In this document: positions 26,264 to 34,203 of the stretch, in pieces | Layout of the letters: each line of letters begins with the position of its first letter | Position numbering within the stretch: position 1 is the first letter of the stretch | NCBI GenBank assembly: GCA_030593065.1 | Contig: JAUVHV010000003.1 | Coordinates: forward strand, 24,001-88,000 | Source: Candidatus Omnitrophota bacterium | GTDB lineage: Bacteria; Omnitrophota; Gorgyraeia; JABMRG01 | Direction: 5' to 3' | DNA: 64,000 nt | The notes under the pieces: model-generated | What the model was told of the DNA's origin: nothing | What the model saw: the letters and a program-made list of their open reading frames with translations, nothing else | Databases searched by the model: none | Program-made: the position numbers and the translations under genes

Positions 26264-27258
26264 TGAGCAAAATTAAAAAGCCTATATCAGAAAAACCGGA
26301 TTCTATTAAGATAGCGCGAAGAGTATTGCAGATTGAAGCCAAAGCAGTAAAAAGCCTTATCCCCAGGGTTGGGCGAAACTTCGCAAAGGTTGTCGATCTT
26401 ATTTTATCAAGTCCGGGAAGAGTAATAATAACCGGGATGGGCAAGCCCGGGATAATAGGGCAAAAGATCTCAGCTACTCTATCCTCAACCGGTACAGCAA
26501 GTCTGTTTCTTCACCCTGCGGAGGCTATACACGGTGATCTTGGACGTGTTAAATGTGACGATGTTATTATAGCGCTTTCCAATAGTGGGGAGACTGATGA
26601 GATAGTAAAACTTATCCCTATAATAAAAAAGCTCGGCGCAAGCCTGATAGGGATTATAGGCAAGAAAAATTCTACTTTAGCAAAAAACAGTGATTTGATC
26701 CTAAACGTAGGTGTTGAAAAAGAAGCGTGCCCATTAGGCCTTGCTCCTACTGCAAGCACAACAGCGATGCTGGCAATGGGTGATGCATTGAGTATAGCCC
26801 TTCTTAAGGCAAAAGGTTTTAGGGTGGAGGATTTTGCGTTTTATCACCCAGGGGGTACGCTTGGTAAAAAATTATGGCTTAAAGTAGAAGATGTTATGAG
26901 GAAAGATACAGCTTTTACTCTTGCCAGGCAGGATACACCGCTTAAAAAAGTTCTCTATGCTATTACAAGGGCGCGCGCGGGAAGCGCTACGATAGTTGAT
27001 AAGAGGGGAAAGCTTGTCGGTATATTTACAGATGGAGATTTAAGGAGGCATCTTGAAAAAGACCCGTCTATTATAGCAAAGCAGGTAAAGGATTTGATGA
27101 CAAAAAATCCAGAGGTTATTAAAAAGGGAAGAATGGCTGTTGAGGTTTTAAATATACTGCGGAAAAAAAAGATAGATGAGATACCCGTGGTTGATAAGAA
27201 CTATAAGCCCGTTGGGCTTGTAGATATACAGGACCTCTTGAAAGCAGGACTCATCTAG
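26263..27258 (+). CDS. kdsD: Arabinose-5-phosphate isomerase
   Basis: KdsD interconverts ribulose 5-phosphate and arabinose 5-phosphate, the Kdo precursor. The N-terminal SIS domain (about 35-170) has ITGMGKPGIIGQKISATLSS, FLHPAEAIHGDLG and SNSGETDEI. Two CBS domains follow (about 205-331), with the segments VEDVMRK, TDGDLRRHLEK and DEIPVVD. The 331-residue length is typical. The ATG overlaps the stop of the PilT-like gene (TAATG). A terminator-like hairpin follows before kdsC. Confidence 0.95.
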   Translation: MSKIKKPISEKPDSIKIARRVLQIEAKAVKSLIPRVGRNFAKVVDLILSSPGRVIITGMGKPGIIGQKISATLSSTGTASLFLHPAEAIHGDLGRVKCDDVIIALSNSGETDEIVKLIPIIKKLGASLIGIIGKKNSTLAKNSDLILNVGVEKEACPLGLAPTASTTAMLAMGDALSIALLKAKGFRVEDFAFYHPGGTLGKKLWLKVEDVMRKDTAFTLARQDTPLKKVLYAITRARAGSATIVDKRGKLVGIFTDGDLRRHLEKDPSIIAKQVKDLMTKNPEVIKKGRMAVEVLNILRKKKIDEIPVVDKNYKPVGLVDIQDLLKAGLI

Positions 27259-27309
27259 TTTATGGTGTAGAAAATAATTGCGCGAATCGCCTATTTACTA
27301 ATAACAGGG

Positions 27310-27342
27310 TGCCAGGCTCCCTCAAGAATGCCTGGTATTTTT
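27310..27342 (+). terminator. Intrinsic terminator-like hairpin between kdsD and kdsC
   Basis: TGCCAGGC (27310-27317) pairs with GCCTGGTA (27330-27337) over 8 bp with one G-U pair, and five T follow (27338-27342). An in-frame ATG at 27328 lies in its right arm, which argues for the later kdsC start at 27346. Confidence 0.55.
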
Positions 27343-27345
27343 AAT

Positions 27346-27879
27346 ATGAAGATTGATAAAAGGATTAGAGAAAAGGCTGAGAAGATCAAACTCCTTATAA
27401 TGGATGTAGACGGAGTACTTACGCCAGGATATATCCTTATAAGCAGCACAGGGTCGGAGATAAAGGTTTTTGATGTTCAGGATGGCCTTGGTATTATGTT
27501 ATGGAGAAAAGCGGGATTAAAGAGCGCTATCGTTACGGCAGGCAGAGCGCCCGCAGTAAAGTATAGGGCAGAGTGCTTAAAAGTAGACAAGGTATATCAG
27601 CATGCCATGAAAAAGCTGATTGCTTATGGGAAATTAAAAAAGTTTTTTAATGTAAGCGATAATCAGATATGTTTTATAGGTGATGACCTGATTGATGTTC
27701 CAATATTAAAAAGGGTGGGTTTGCCGTGCGTTGTTCCTAATGGGCATCATGATGTAAAAGGTTATGCTTCTTATATATGCAAGACACCTGGCGGTAGAGG
27801 CGCCGTGCGCGAAGTAATAGACCTGATATTGAAGGCTAAGGGAGTATGGGCTGAGGTTACAAAGGATTATATCGGATGA
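27346..27879 (+). CDS. kdsC: Kdo-8-phosphate phosphatase (HAD family)
   Basis: It removes phosphate from Kdo-8-phosphate. HAD motif 1 is LLIMDVDGVLTPG with the DxD pair, followed by FDVQDGLGIMLWRKAGLKSAIVTAGRA. Motif 3/4 is FIGDDLIDVPILKRVG. Small tetrameric C0-type HAD enzymes of about 175 residues, without a cap, match. I choose ATG 27346 because the alternative at 27328 falls inside a hairpin; the alternative adds six residues. The stop overlaps the next lpxL by four bases. Confidence 0.93.
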   Translation: MKIDKRIREKAEKIKLLIMDVDGVLTPGYILISSTGSEIKVFDVQDGLGIMLWRKAGLKSAIVTAGRAPAVKYRAECLKVDKVYQHAMKKLIAYGKLKKFFNVSDNQICFIGDDLIDVPILKRVGLPCVVPNGHHDVKGYASYICKTPGGRGAVREVIDLILKAKGVWAEVTKDYIG

Positions 27880-28778
27880 AATACCGTTTTAGAAGGCGTA
27901 TATTTTATACATTATTTATGCTGGCCGATAGGCTATTTCTTCTTATGCCATATCGCCTTGCAATAAAATTCGGAAGGTTTTGCGGGAAGTTTATCTATAT
28001 AATACTTGGAAAATACAGAAGGCTTACCAAAGAGCATCTCAGGATCGCTTTTGGCAGCGAGAAAAGCGAAAAAGAGATCTCAAAAATAGCCCGGTCAGTC
28101 TTTATAAATATCGGAATGAGCATTACTGAAATTTTAAGCCTGCCTAAGATAAGGAACAAGCTTGATTCAATGGTAGATATAAACGGCATTGAGAGATTAG
28201 ATAAGGTTTTAGCTGCTGGCCACGGTGCTATTGTCATATCTGCTCATTTTGGAAATTGGGAATTGATACCTATCATATTCGCACGTAAAGGTTATTCGTC
28301 AAATATTATTGCTCGCCCCATATATTATGAGAAATATAATGAATGGATCTCTTTTATGCGTAACAGCATGGGTGTTAATATTATATATAGAACAGATTCC
28401 CCGAAGAAGATTTTGAAATTACTCCATAATAACGAGATGATTGGAATCACACCTGATCAGGATATAGACAGCGTGGAAGGTATTTTTGTCGGTTTTTTTG
28501 GCAGAAAGGCTTATACCCCTTCAGCGCCTGTAAAGCTTGCTATGGCGGCTAACTCTCCTATTGTGCCAATGTTTATTGTACGTAAAGGCTTAAAACATAC
28601 AATATATGTTGAAGAGCCTATACTGATAGAGCGAGAAGGTGATAAGGACGCTATTATCAGGAAATATACACAGAAATGGTCAGATATTATAGAAGCCCGT
28701 ATCAGGGCGCATCCAGCCCATTGGGCCTGGATGCATAGAAGGTGGAAGACTAGGCCGCCAGTAACCACGCAGGCCTGA
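27876..28778 (+). CDS. Lipid A acyltransferase (LpxL/HtrB family)
   Basis: This 300-residue single-domain acyltransferase is a second copy besides the fused one at 11687. After an N-terminal membrane helix the catalytic H-x4-E is HFGNWE in VISAHFGNWELIP. GITPDQDIDSVEGIFVGFFGRKAYTPSAP carries the conserved aspartate, and HPAHWAWMHRRWKTRP closes the domain. It adds a secondary acyl chain to Kdo-lipid A. Two paralogues fit the need to acylate two positions. The next gene, the LptC-like one, starts 28 nt later, past a small hairpin. Confidence 0.92.
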   Translation: MKYRFRRRIFYTLFMLADRLFLLMPYRLAIKFGRFCGKFIYIILGKYRRLTKEHLRIAFGSEKSEKEISKIARSVFINIGMSITEILSLPKIRNKLDSMVDINGIERLDKVLAAGHGAIVISAHFGNWELIPIIFARKGYSSNIIARPIYYEKYNEWISFMRNSMGVNIIYRTDSPKKILKLLHNNEMIGITPDQDIDSVEGIFVGFFGRKAYTPSAPVKLAMAANSPIVPMFIVRKGLKHTIYVEEPILIEREGDKDAIIRKYTQKWSDIIEARIRAHPAHWAWMHRRWKTRPPVTTQA

Positions 28779-28797
28779 ATATTAATATGTTAATATT
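28778..28797. other. Short perfect hairpin between lpxL and lptC
   Basis: AATATTAA (28778-28785) and TTAATATT (28790-28797) pair over 8 bp around TATG. It has no GC content and is weak as RNA. It may only reflect AT-rich sequence ahead of the next ribosome site. Confidence 0.4.
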
Positions 28798-28806
28798 GAT
28801 AAAGCT

Positions 28807-29682
28807 ATGAAATTATTAAGAAATCTTATTATTCTTCTGGTGGTAATTTTTGTTGGTATATATTTGAAAAACACTTTATTTAGAGATGAAGAAGATATCC
28901 AAACAAGGAATTTATCCTCTAATGCGGAGAAAGAGCAGGTGACTGAACAGGTTAAGTCTTTTTCAATAACAGGATTTTCTGATTCAGGTAAAAAGGCCTG
29001 GGAGATGGAAGGAAAGAGTGCAAACATATTCTCTGATATAATAGATCTCTCTGATATAAATGCTGATTCATATGGTGATGATGTTAAGGTCAATCTTAAG
29101 GCAGACGAGGGTGTTTTTGACCGAACAAGCAATGACGTAGAACTCAGGAAAAATGTTATAATTGTTACTGATGAGGGGACCACGCTTACTACAGAGGTTC
29201 TGAATTGGGATGCGGCAAAAGAGCTTATACGTACAGATGAGGATGTTTTTATCCAGAGAAAAGATATGGATATAACGGGGACAGGTGCTTCTGCCAAACC
29301 CGATCTAAAGATTGCCCGGATTGATAAAAATATTTCTGTTAATACTAAAGACCCGCCAGCGCTTATTACATGTGATGGGCCATTAGAGGTTGATTATGAT
29401 AAGAATGTCGCGTATTTTAATAATAATGTTAAGCTTATTGATTCAGAGACCACGATAGATGCAGATAAGGCTACGGCCTATTTCCAGCCAAAAGAGAAGT
29501 CGCTTAAAAAAGTAGTATGTAAAGGGAATGTTAAGATAACGCGCGGTAAAGACTTAACCTATGCGGACCTGCTTACATATTTACCCGGAGAAGGAAGAGT
29601 TATACTTGAAGGCAGGCCTAAGATAATAATTCGCGACACAGAAGAGTTGCTGCAGAAATCCAACGAGAAAAAGAATGAATAG
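28807..29682 (+). CDS. LptC-like protein fused to an LptA/OstA-like domain
   Basis: The protein has one N-terminal membrane helix (about 6-20) and then a beta-rich periplasmic part. Residues about 40-170 match LptC, with FSITGFSDSGKKAWEMEGKS and VFDRTSNDVELRKNV. At 291 residues it is about 100 longer than LptC. The extra part (about 185-285) has the OstA/LptA pattern, with phrases such as GPLEVDYDKNVAYFNNNVKL, DADKATAYF and VVCKGNVKITRGKDLTYADLLTY. It may thus supply both the LptC anchor and the periplasmic bridge segment of the LPS exporter. lptB overlaps its end by 8 nt. Confidence 0.8.
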   Translation: MKLLRNLIILLVVIFVGIYLKNTLFRDEEDIQTRNLSSNAEKEQVTEQVKSFSITGFSDSGKKAWEMEGKSANIFSDIIDLSDINADSYGDDVKVNLKADEGVFDRTSNDVELRKNVIIVTDEGTTLTTEVLNWDAAKELIRTDEDVFIQRKDMDITGTGASAKPDLKIARIDKNISVNTKDPPALITCDGPLEVDYDKNVAYFNNNVKLIDSETTIDADKATAYFQPKEKSLKKVVCKGNVKITRGKDLTYADLLTYLPGEGRVILEGRPKIIIRDTEELLQKSNEKKNE

Positions 29683-30397
29683 GCTAAAGGTTGAAAATCT
29701 GGTTAAGGCTTATAGCGGCCGAAGGGTAGTTGACAATATAAATATAGAGATAGGCAGAGGTGAGATTGTCGGGCTTTTAGGCCCTAATGGCGCCGGAAAG
29801 ACCACGTCATTTTATATGATAGTCGGCTTGATCAGGCCTGATGAAGGCGCAATCTGTTTTGATACAAAAGATATTACTGAAATGCCTATGTATCGCAGAG
29901 CGCGTGAAGGTATAGGCTATCTGTGTCAGGAAGACTCTATATTTCGTAAGCTGACAGTAGAAGAGAATATAATGGCTGTTCTGGAAACACTGAATATACC
30001 TATTCATGAGAGAAGAAGGCGTTTAGATAAATTACTCAATAAGCTCAGCATAGCAAGCCTTGCCAAGAATAAGGCGTATACTCTTAGTGGTGGAGAAAGA
30101 AGGAGGCTTGAGATTACCAGGGCACTTGTTACAGAGCCGTCTTTTCTTCTTCTTGATGAGCCGTTTAGCGGAATAGACCCTATCGCAGTGTTTGAGGCAC
30201 AGCAGATAATACAGGGCTTGAGAGACAGTGGCCTGGGTATATTACTTACTGACCATAGTGTTCGCGAGACGCTTGCTATTACAGATCGTTCTTATATAAT
30301 GTATGAAGGAAAGATTCTGATTTCAGGTACCTCAAAAGACCTTATATCAAATCCAAAGGCACGACAGATATATCTCGGCGAGCAGTTTACCATGTAA
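29675..30397 (+). CDS. lptB: LPS export ABC transporter ATPase
   Basis: LptB powers extraction of LPS from the inner membrane with LptF/LptG, which are not in the window. Walker A is GPNGAGKTT, the Q-loop glutamine lies in GYLCQEDSIFRKLTVEENI (LptB-typical), the signature is LSGGERRRLEITRAL, Walker B is FLLLDEPFSGIDP, and the switch histidine is in LLTDHSVRET. Length 240 is that of LptB. It is the last gene of the Kdo/Lpt unit. A 133-nt gap with a small GC hairpin separates it from hpf. Confidence 0.95.
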   Translation: MNRLKVENLVKAYSGRRVVDNINIEIGRGEIVGLLGPNGAGKTTSFYMIVGLIRPDEGAICFDTKDITEMPMYRRAREGIGYLCQEDSIFRKLTVEENIMAVLETLNIPIHERRRRLDKLLNKLSIASLAKNKAYTLSGGERRRLEITRALVTEPSFLLLDEPFSGIDPIAVFEAQQIIQGLRDSGLGILLTDHSVRETLAITDRSYIMYEGKILISGTSKDLISNPKARQIYLGEQFTM

Positions 30398-30494
30398 ATG
30401 AAGACACATTTTACAGATGCTAAATAACGTTTAGTATTGGATATTTCACTCTGTTTGGGGTGACAATTATTCCTTATGTTTATTCACCGATTAC

Positions 30495-30509
30495 CCGCCA
30501 AAGGCGGGC
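30495..30509 (+). other. Small GC hairpin upstream of hpf
   Basis: CCCGCC and GGCGGG pair perfectly around AAA (approximately 30495-30509), about 10 nt before the AAAGGAGG ribosome site of hpf. No U run follows, so it is not a typical terminator. It may affect translation start. No clear promoter was found in the gap. Confidence 0.45.
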
Positions 30510-30530
30510 TAAGCTCATAAAGGAGGCAAC

Positions 30531-31058
30531 ATGCAAATAAACATTACTGCAAGGCATCTTCAGCTTGATGATGATTTTAAGGTTTGCATAAATGAGAAGA
30601 TTAAAAAACTTGCTAAATATGCCAGCAAGATAGAGAGTGCAAGGGTTATCTTTCAAACTGAGAAATTCAATAATATTACAGAGATAACACTGACAGGAAA
30701 AGGGTTCCGGCTTGTTGCAGTGGAAAGGGATCAGGATATTAAGGTATCTTTTGATATATGTTTAACTAATGTTGAGGAGCAGCTTAAAAGAACTCGCGGC
30801 AGGGTGAAGAATCACAAGATGAGAAAATTTTTTGAAAGTTTCAGGCGTTTCTCAGGTAAGAGAAGAGAATTGCCGGTACCAGACGCGTCTATTATAAGGA
30901 TTGAATCTTTTGCAACAAAGCCTATGTCGCCTGAAGAGGCTGCGTTGGAACTTGCGGCGTTTAACAAGGATTTTATAGTATTTCGTAATTCTGTTGATGA
31001 TAAGGCCAGTGTGCTGTATAAACGTAAAGATGGAAATTACGGCCTTATCGAGCCGTAG
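30531..31058 (+). CDS. hpf: Long-form ribosome hibernation promoting factor
   Basis: The N-terminal S30AE domain (about 1-95) begins ITARHLQLDDDFKVCINEKI. A C-terminal domain (about 115-175) with FATKPMSPEEAALEL and VLYKRKDGNYGLIEP marks the long form, which alone makes 100S ribosome dimers. The length is 175 residues. The strong AAAGGAGG site lies 8 nt from the ATG. It is 19 nt upstream of tig. This pairs a hibernation factor with a ribosome-bound chaperone. Confidence 0.92.
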   Translation: MQINITARHLQLDDDFKVCINEKIKKLAKYASKIESARVIFQTEKFNNITEITLTGKGFRLVAVERDQDIKVSFDICLTNVEEQLKRTRGRVKNHKMRKFFESFRRFSGKRRELPVPDASIIRIESFATKPMSPEEAALELAAFNKDFIVFRNSVDDKASVLYKRKDGNYGLIEP

Positions 31059-31077
31059 ACGGAGGTTTCTAAAAATA

Positions 31078-32346
31078 GTGAAAATAAATGTTGAAGAGCA
31101 GAAAGACGCGCAGAAGCTTATAAAGGTAGAGGTAGAGACTGAAAGAGTTGATGCTGCGTTAGAAGACATATATAACGGAATACAGAAGAGAGCGCATATA
31201 GCGGGTTTCCGTCCAGGCAAGGCCCCGCGGGACATGGTAAAGGCGCATTATAATAAAGCCGCAAATGAAGAGGCGCTTAATCGGCTTATATGGGATTGTT
31301 ATCGTGAAGTAGTTGTGGAGAAGCGTATCAATCCCATTGGGTACCCTGTAATAGTGGATGTAAATTTTAATAAGGGTAAACCGCTTAATTTTTCTGTAAA
31401 GGTAGAAACCCGGCCTGAATTTAAGCTTAAAGCATATAAAGGCATAAAGGTTAAGGAAAAACCGTATGAGGTAGTTGGCCAGGATACGGATAACGCTCTT
31501 AAGCAGATGCAGGAGTCTATGGCAGAGTATAAGAATGTTAAAGCGCGCCCAATTGCCAAAGAAGATTATGTAGTATGCAGTTATGAATGTTTTTCTGGTG
31601 GGAAACTGATTGACAAAAAGGATAAACTATGGCTATATATAAGCAATCAATTGCAGCCTAAAGAGTTACTTGCTCTTTTGCTTGGGGCGGAACTTGGAAC
31701 AACTAAAGAGACAGAAGTATCTTACCCAAAAGATTACGAATATAAGGAACTTGCCGGTCAAAGCAGGCTCTATAAGGTTACTCCCAAGGAGATCAAGCAG
31801 AAGATATTACCTGAAATAGATGATGAACTGGCAAAATCAACAGGTCATTTTAAAAACTTATCTGAGCTTAAGATCGATCTTGATAAGAACATATTAAAGC
31901 AGAAAAGACTTGAATCAGAGCGTGACCTGGAAAATCAGATATATAAAGTTTTGTTAGAAAATCACTCCTTTGATGTGCCGGCTTCTCTGGTAGAAAGGCA
32001 GTCACTGCGCCTGGCTGAAGAGAGTAAACAGAAGCTTCTGCAGCAAGGGTACAAGAAAGAAGATCTCGATAAACAAGATGATAAATTAAAGGAATCAGTA
32101 AGAAGCGGAGCCTTAAATAATGTCAGGCTTTTTTTCATTATGCAAAAAATAGCCGAGCAGGAAAAGATTGAGGTAGGTGAGGTGGATCTGGATAAAAGAG
32201 TAGCAGAGATAGCAAGTTATACAAAAGAGGCTCAGGCTAAGGTAAAGGAGAGGCTCAAGGGGAATAATCTTTTAGATAGTCTAAAAGAACAGGTTTTACA
32301 CGATAAAGTCGTGGAGTTTTTAGTAGCGCAGGCAAAAAAGAGATAG
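31078..32346 (+). CDS. tig: Trigger factor
   Basis: This ribosome-associated chaperone has the docking signature GFRPGKAPRDMV at about residue 40. The middle FKBP-like peptidyl-prolyl isomerase region is rather divergent (about 135-225), and the helical C-terminal arms follow. I place the start at the GTG 31078, which follows GGAGG at 31061-31065 by 12 nt and the hpf stop by 19 nt. An open frame back to 30994 overlaps hpf and is unlikely. The resulting 422 residues match normal trigger factors. clpP follows as in many bacteria, but clpX is absent here. Confidence 0.92.
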   Translation: MKINVEEQKDAQKLIKVEVETERVDAALEDIYNGIQKRAHIAGFRPGKAPRDMVKAHYNKAANEEALNRLIWDCYREVVVEKRINPIGYPVIVDVNFNKGKPLNFSVKVETRPEFKLKAYKGIKVKEKPYEVVGQDTDNALKQMQESMAEYKNVKARPIAKEDYVVCSYECFSGGKLIDKKDKLWLYISNQLQPKELLALLLGAELGTTKETEVSYPKDYEYKELAGQSRLYKVTPKEIKQKILPEIDDELAKSTGHFKNLSELKIDLDKNILKQKRLESERDLENQIYKVLLENHSFDVPASLVERQSLRLAEESKQKLLQQGYKKEDLDKQDDKLKESVRSGALNNVRLFFIMQKIAEQEKIEVGEVDLDKRVAEIASYTKEAQAKVKERLKGNNLLDSLKEQVLHDKVVEFLVAQAKKR

Positions 32347-32395
32347 ACCGGTAATTTAAGTATAAAAACAGTACTATCTACAAAGGAGTATAGAG

Positions 32396-33004
32396 ATGAA
32401 TGAGAAATATCAGACATTGGTGCCAATGGTAGTTGAGCAGTCAGGCCGTGGAGAAAGGGCATATGATATATATTCGCGCCTGTTAAAAGATAGGATAATT
32501 TTTATAGGAACGCCTATAGATGATAATATCGCAAATCTTATTATTGCGCAGCTTCTTTTTCTGCAGATGGAGGCGCCTGACAAGGATATAAGTGTTTATA
32601 TAAATTCACCCGGAGGCCACGTAACAAGCGGGTTGGCAGTATATGATACAATGCAGTTTGTTAAGCCGGATGTTAATACCTACTGCATGGGCCAGGCTGC
32701 CAGTATGGCCGCGTTATTATTAGCAGGTGGCACAAAAGGGAAAAGATACTCGCTTCCTAACGCACGCATAATGATACATCAGCCCTGGGGTGGAACACAA
32801 GGTACGGCTGCGGATATACACATACAGGCAAAAGAGATATTAAGGGTAAAAGATAGGATAAATAAGCTACTCGTCTATCATACAGGGCAATCTGTCAAAA
32901 AGATAGAAGAGGATACAGACAGGGATTATTTTATGACAGCTGCCGAGGCCATGAAGTATGGCTTAGTGGATAATGTTATAGATACCTTAAATACAAAGAA
33001 ATAG
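32396..33004 (+). CDS. clpP: ATP-dependent Clp protease proteolytic subunit
   Basis: The serine protease of the ClpXP/ClpAP machine. The catalytic triad is S103 ([11 protein letters not shown]), H128 (IMIHQPWGG) and D177 (DTDRDYFM). The 202-residue length is standard. AAAGGAG lies 8 nt from the ATG. In most genomes clpX follows tig-clpP; here a class V aminotransferase gene follows 30 nt later, so the unfoldase subunit must be encoded elsewhere. Confidence 0.97.
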   Translation: MNEKYQTLVPMVVEQSGRGERAYDIYSRLLKDRIIFIGTPIDDNIANLIIAQLLFLQMEAPDKDISVYINSPGGHVTSGLAVYDTMQFVKPDVNTYCMGQAASMAALLLAGGTKGKRYSLPNARIMIHQPWGGTQGTAADIHIQAKEILRVKDRINKLLVYHTGQSVKKIEEDTDRDYFMTAAEAMKYGLVDNVIDTLNTKK

Positions 33005-33034
33005 ATATTAATTATTATAATAAAGGAGTAAATA

Positions 33035-34171
33035 ATGTTAAAGCGTCACCTGTTGACACCAGGCCCAACACCGGTACCGCCAGAAGCTTTATTGGCAATG
33101 GCAAAACCTATTATACATCACCGTACGCCTCAGTTTAAGAAAGTACTCAAGGAGGCGGTTGAAAGCTTGCGTTACATGTTCCAGACTAAAAATGATATCT
33201 TTATCTTTACATCATCTGGTACAGGGGCTATGGAGAGCTCTGTATCTAACCTGCTTTCAGCAGGAGATAAAGCTATAGTTATAAGGGGTGGAAAATTTGG
33301 TGAAAGGTTTGCTGAGATATGTGAATCATATGGTGTTATTCCTATAAATATAGACGTTGAATGGGGAAAAGCGGTTGACCCGTCTCAGATAGAAAAGATC
33401 CTAAATAAAAATAAGAATGTAAAAGCTGTATATGCTACGCTTTGTGAAACATCCACCGCAGTTATCAATGATATAAAGGCGATAGGCGAGATCGTTTCAA
33501 AGACAGGCGCTGTTTTAGTAGTGGATGCAATAAGCGGCCTGGGATCTGTTGAATTTAAGACTGATGAGTGGAAGGTCGATATCGCTGTGGGCGGTTCGCA
33601 AAAGGGGTTGATGATACCCCCAGGACTTGCGTTTATAGCGGTAAGTAATAAAGCTATGAAGATGGTGGAGTGTTCTACCCTGCCTAAATACTATTTTTGT
33701 TATAAGGCAGCAAAAAAATCAGCGGATAAGGATGATACCCCTTGGACTCCGGCAGTAACGCTTATTATAGGCCTTGTCGAGGCATTGAAGATGGTAAAAG
33801 AGGAGACTCTGGAAGGAGCTATCCTGAGACAGAAAAGAATGGCAGAGGCAACAAGGGCCGCAGCTAAGGCATTAGGGTTTAAGCTTCTTGCGCCGGAAGC
33901 GCCAAGTGACGCTGTTACAGCAATAAAACTTCCTGAAGATGTAGATGGCGTAAAACTAGTAAAGACCATGCGTGATATATATGGTGTAGGTATTGCAGGC
34001 GGACAGGCACAGCTTAAAGGAAAGATAATTCGTATTGCCAGTATGGGGTTTATGACGCAGTGGGATACGATAATTGCTATATCATGCCTTGAGATAGTAT
34101 TAAAGCAGATGGGTTATGATTTTGAATTTGGCTCTGGAATAAAAGCGGCTGAAGAGGTATTCAGCAGATAA
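33035..34171 (+). CDS. Class V aminotransferase (likely phosphoserine or serine-glyoxylate type)
   Basis: This PLP enzyme of the alanine-glyoxylate / phosphoserine aminotransferase class opens with LLTPGPTPVPPEAL. The cofactor phosphate region is SSGTGAMESSVSNL, the aspartate is in VVDAISGLG, and the Schiff-base lysine is in GGSQKGLMIPPGL (about residue 195). Its 378 residues fit. Directly downstream of it is serA (32 nt), so the pair probably makes serine: SerA oxidises 3-phosphoglycerate and this enzyme transaminates the product. A true SerC has a different opening, so annotation by context is an inference. Confidence 0.9.
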   Translation: MLKRHLLTPGPTPVPPEALLAMAKPIIHHRTPQFKKVLKEAVESLRYMFQTKNDIFIFTSSGTGAMESSVSNLLSAGDKAIVIRGGKFGERFAEICESYGVIPINIDVEWGKAVDPSQIEKILNKNKNVKAVYATLCETSTAVINDIKAIGEIVSKTGAVLVVDAISGLGSVEFKTDEWKVDIAVGGSQKGLMIPPGLAFIAVSNKAMKMVECSTLPKYYFCYKAAKKSADKDDTPWTPAVTLIIGLVEALKMVKEETLEGAILRQKRMAEATRAAAKALGFKLLAPEAPSDAVTAIKLPEDVDGVKLVKTMRDIYGVGIAGGQAQLKGKIIRIASMGFMTQWDTIIAISCLEIVLKQMGYDFEFGSGIKAAEEVFSR

Positions 34172-34203
34172 TATGAAACTACACAATAAGGAGGATAAGG
34201 TAA

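Noticed and set aside
30398..30494. Possible promoter in the lptB-hpf gap
   Set aside because: A TTGGAT-like box exists, but no matching -10 at correct spacing.
30994..31077. Upstream ATG start for trigger factor
   Set aside because: It overlaps hpf in another frame; GTG 31078 after GGAGG fits the known N-terminus.
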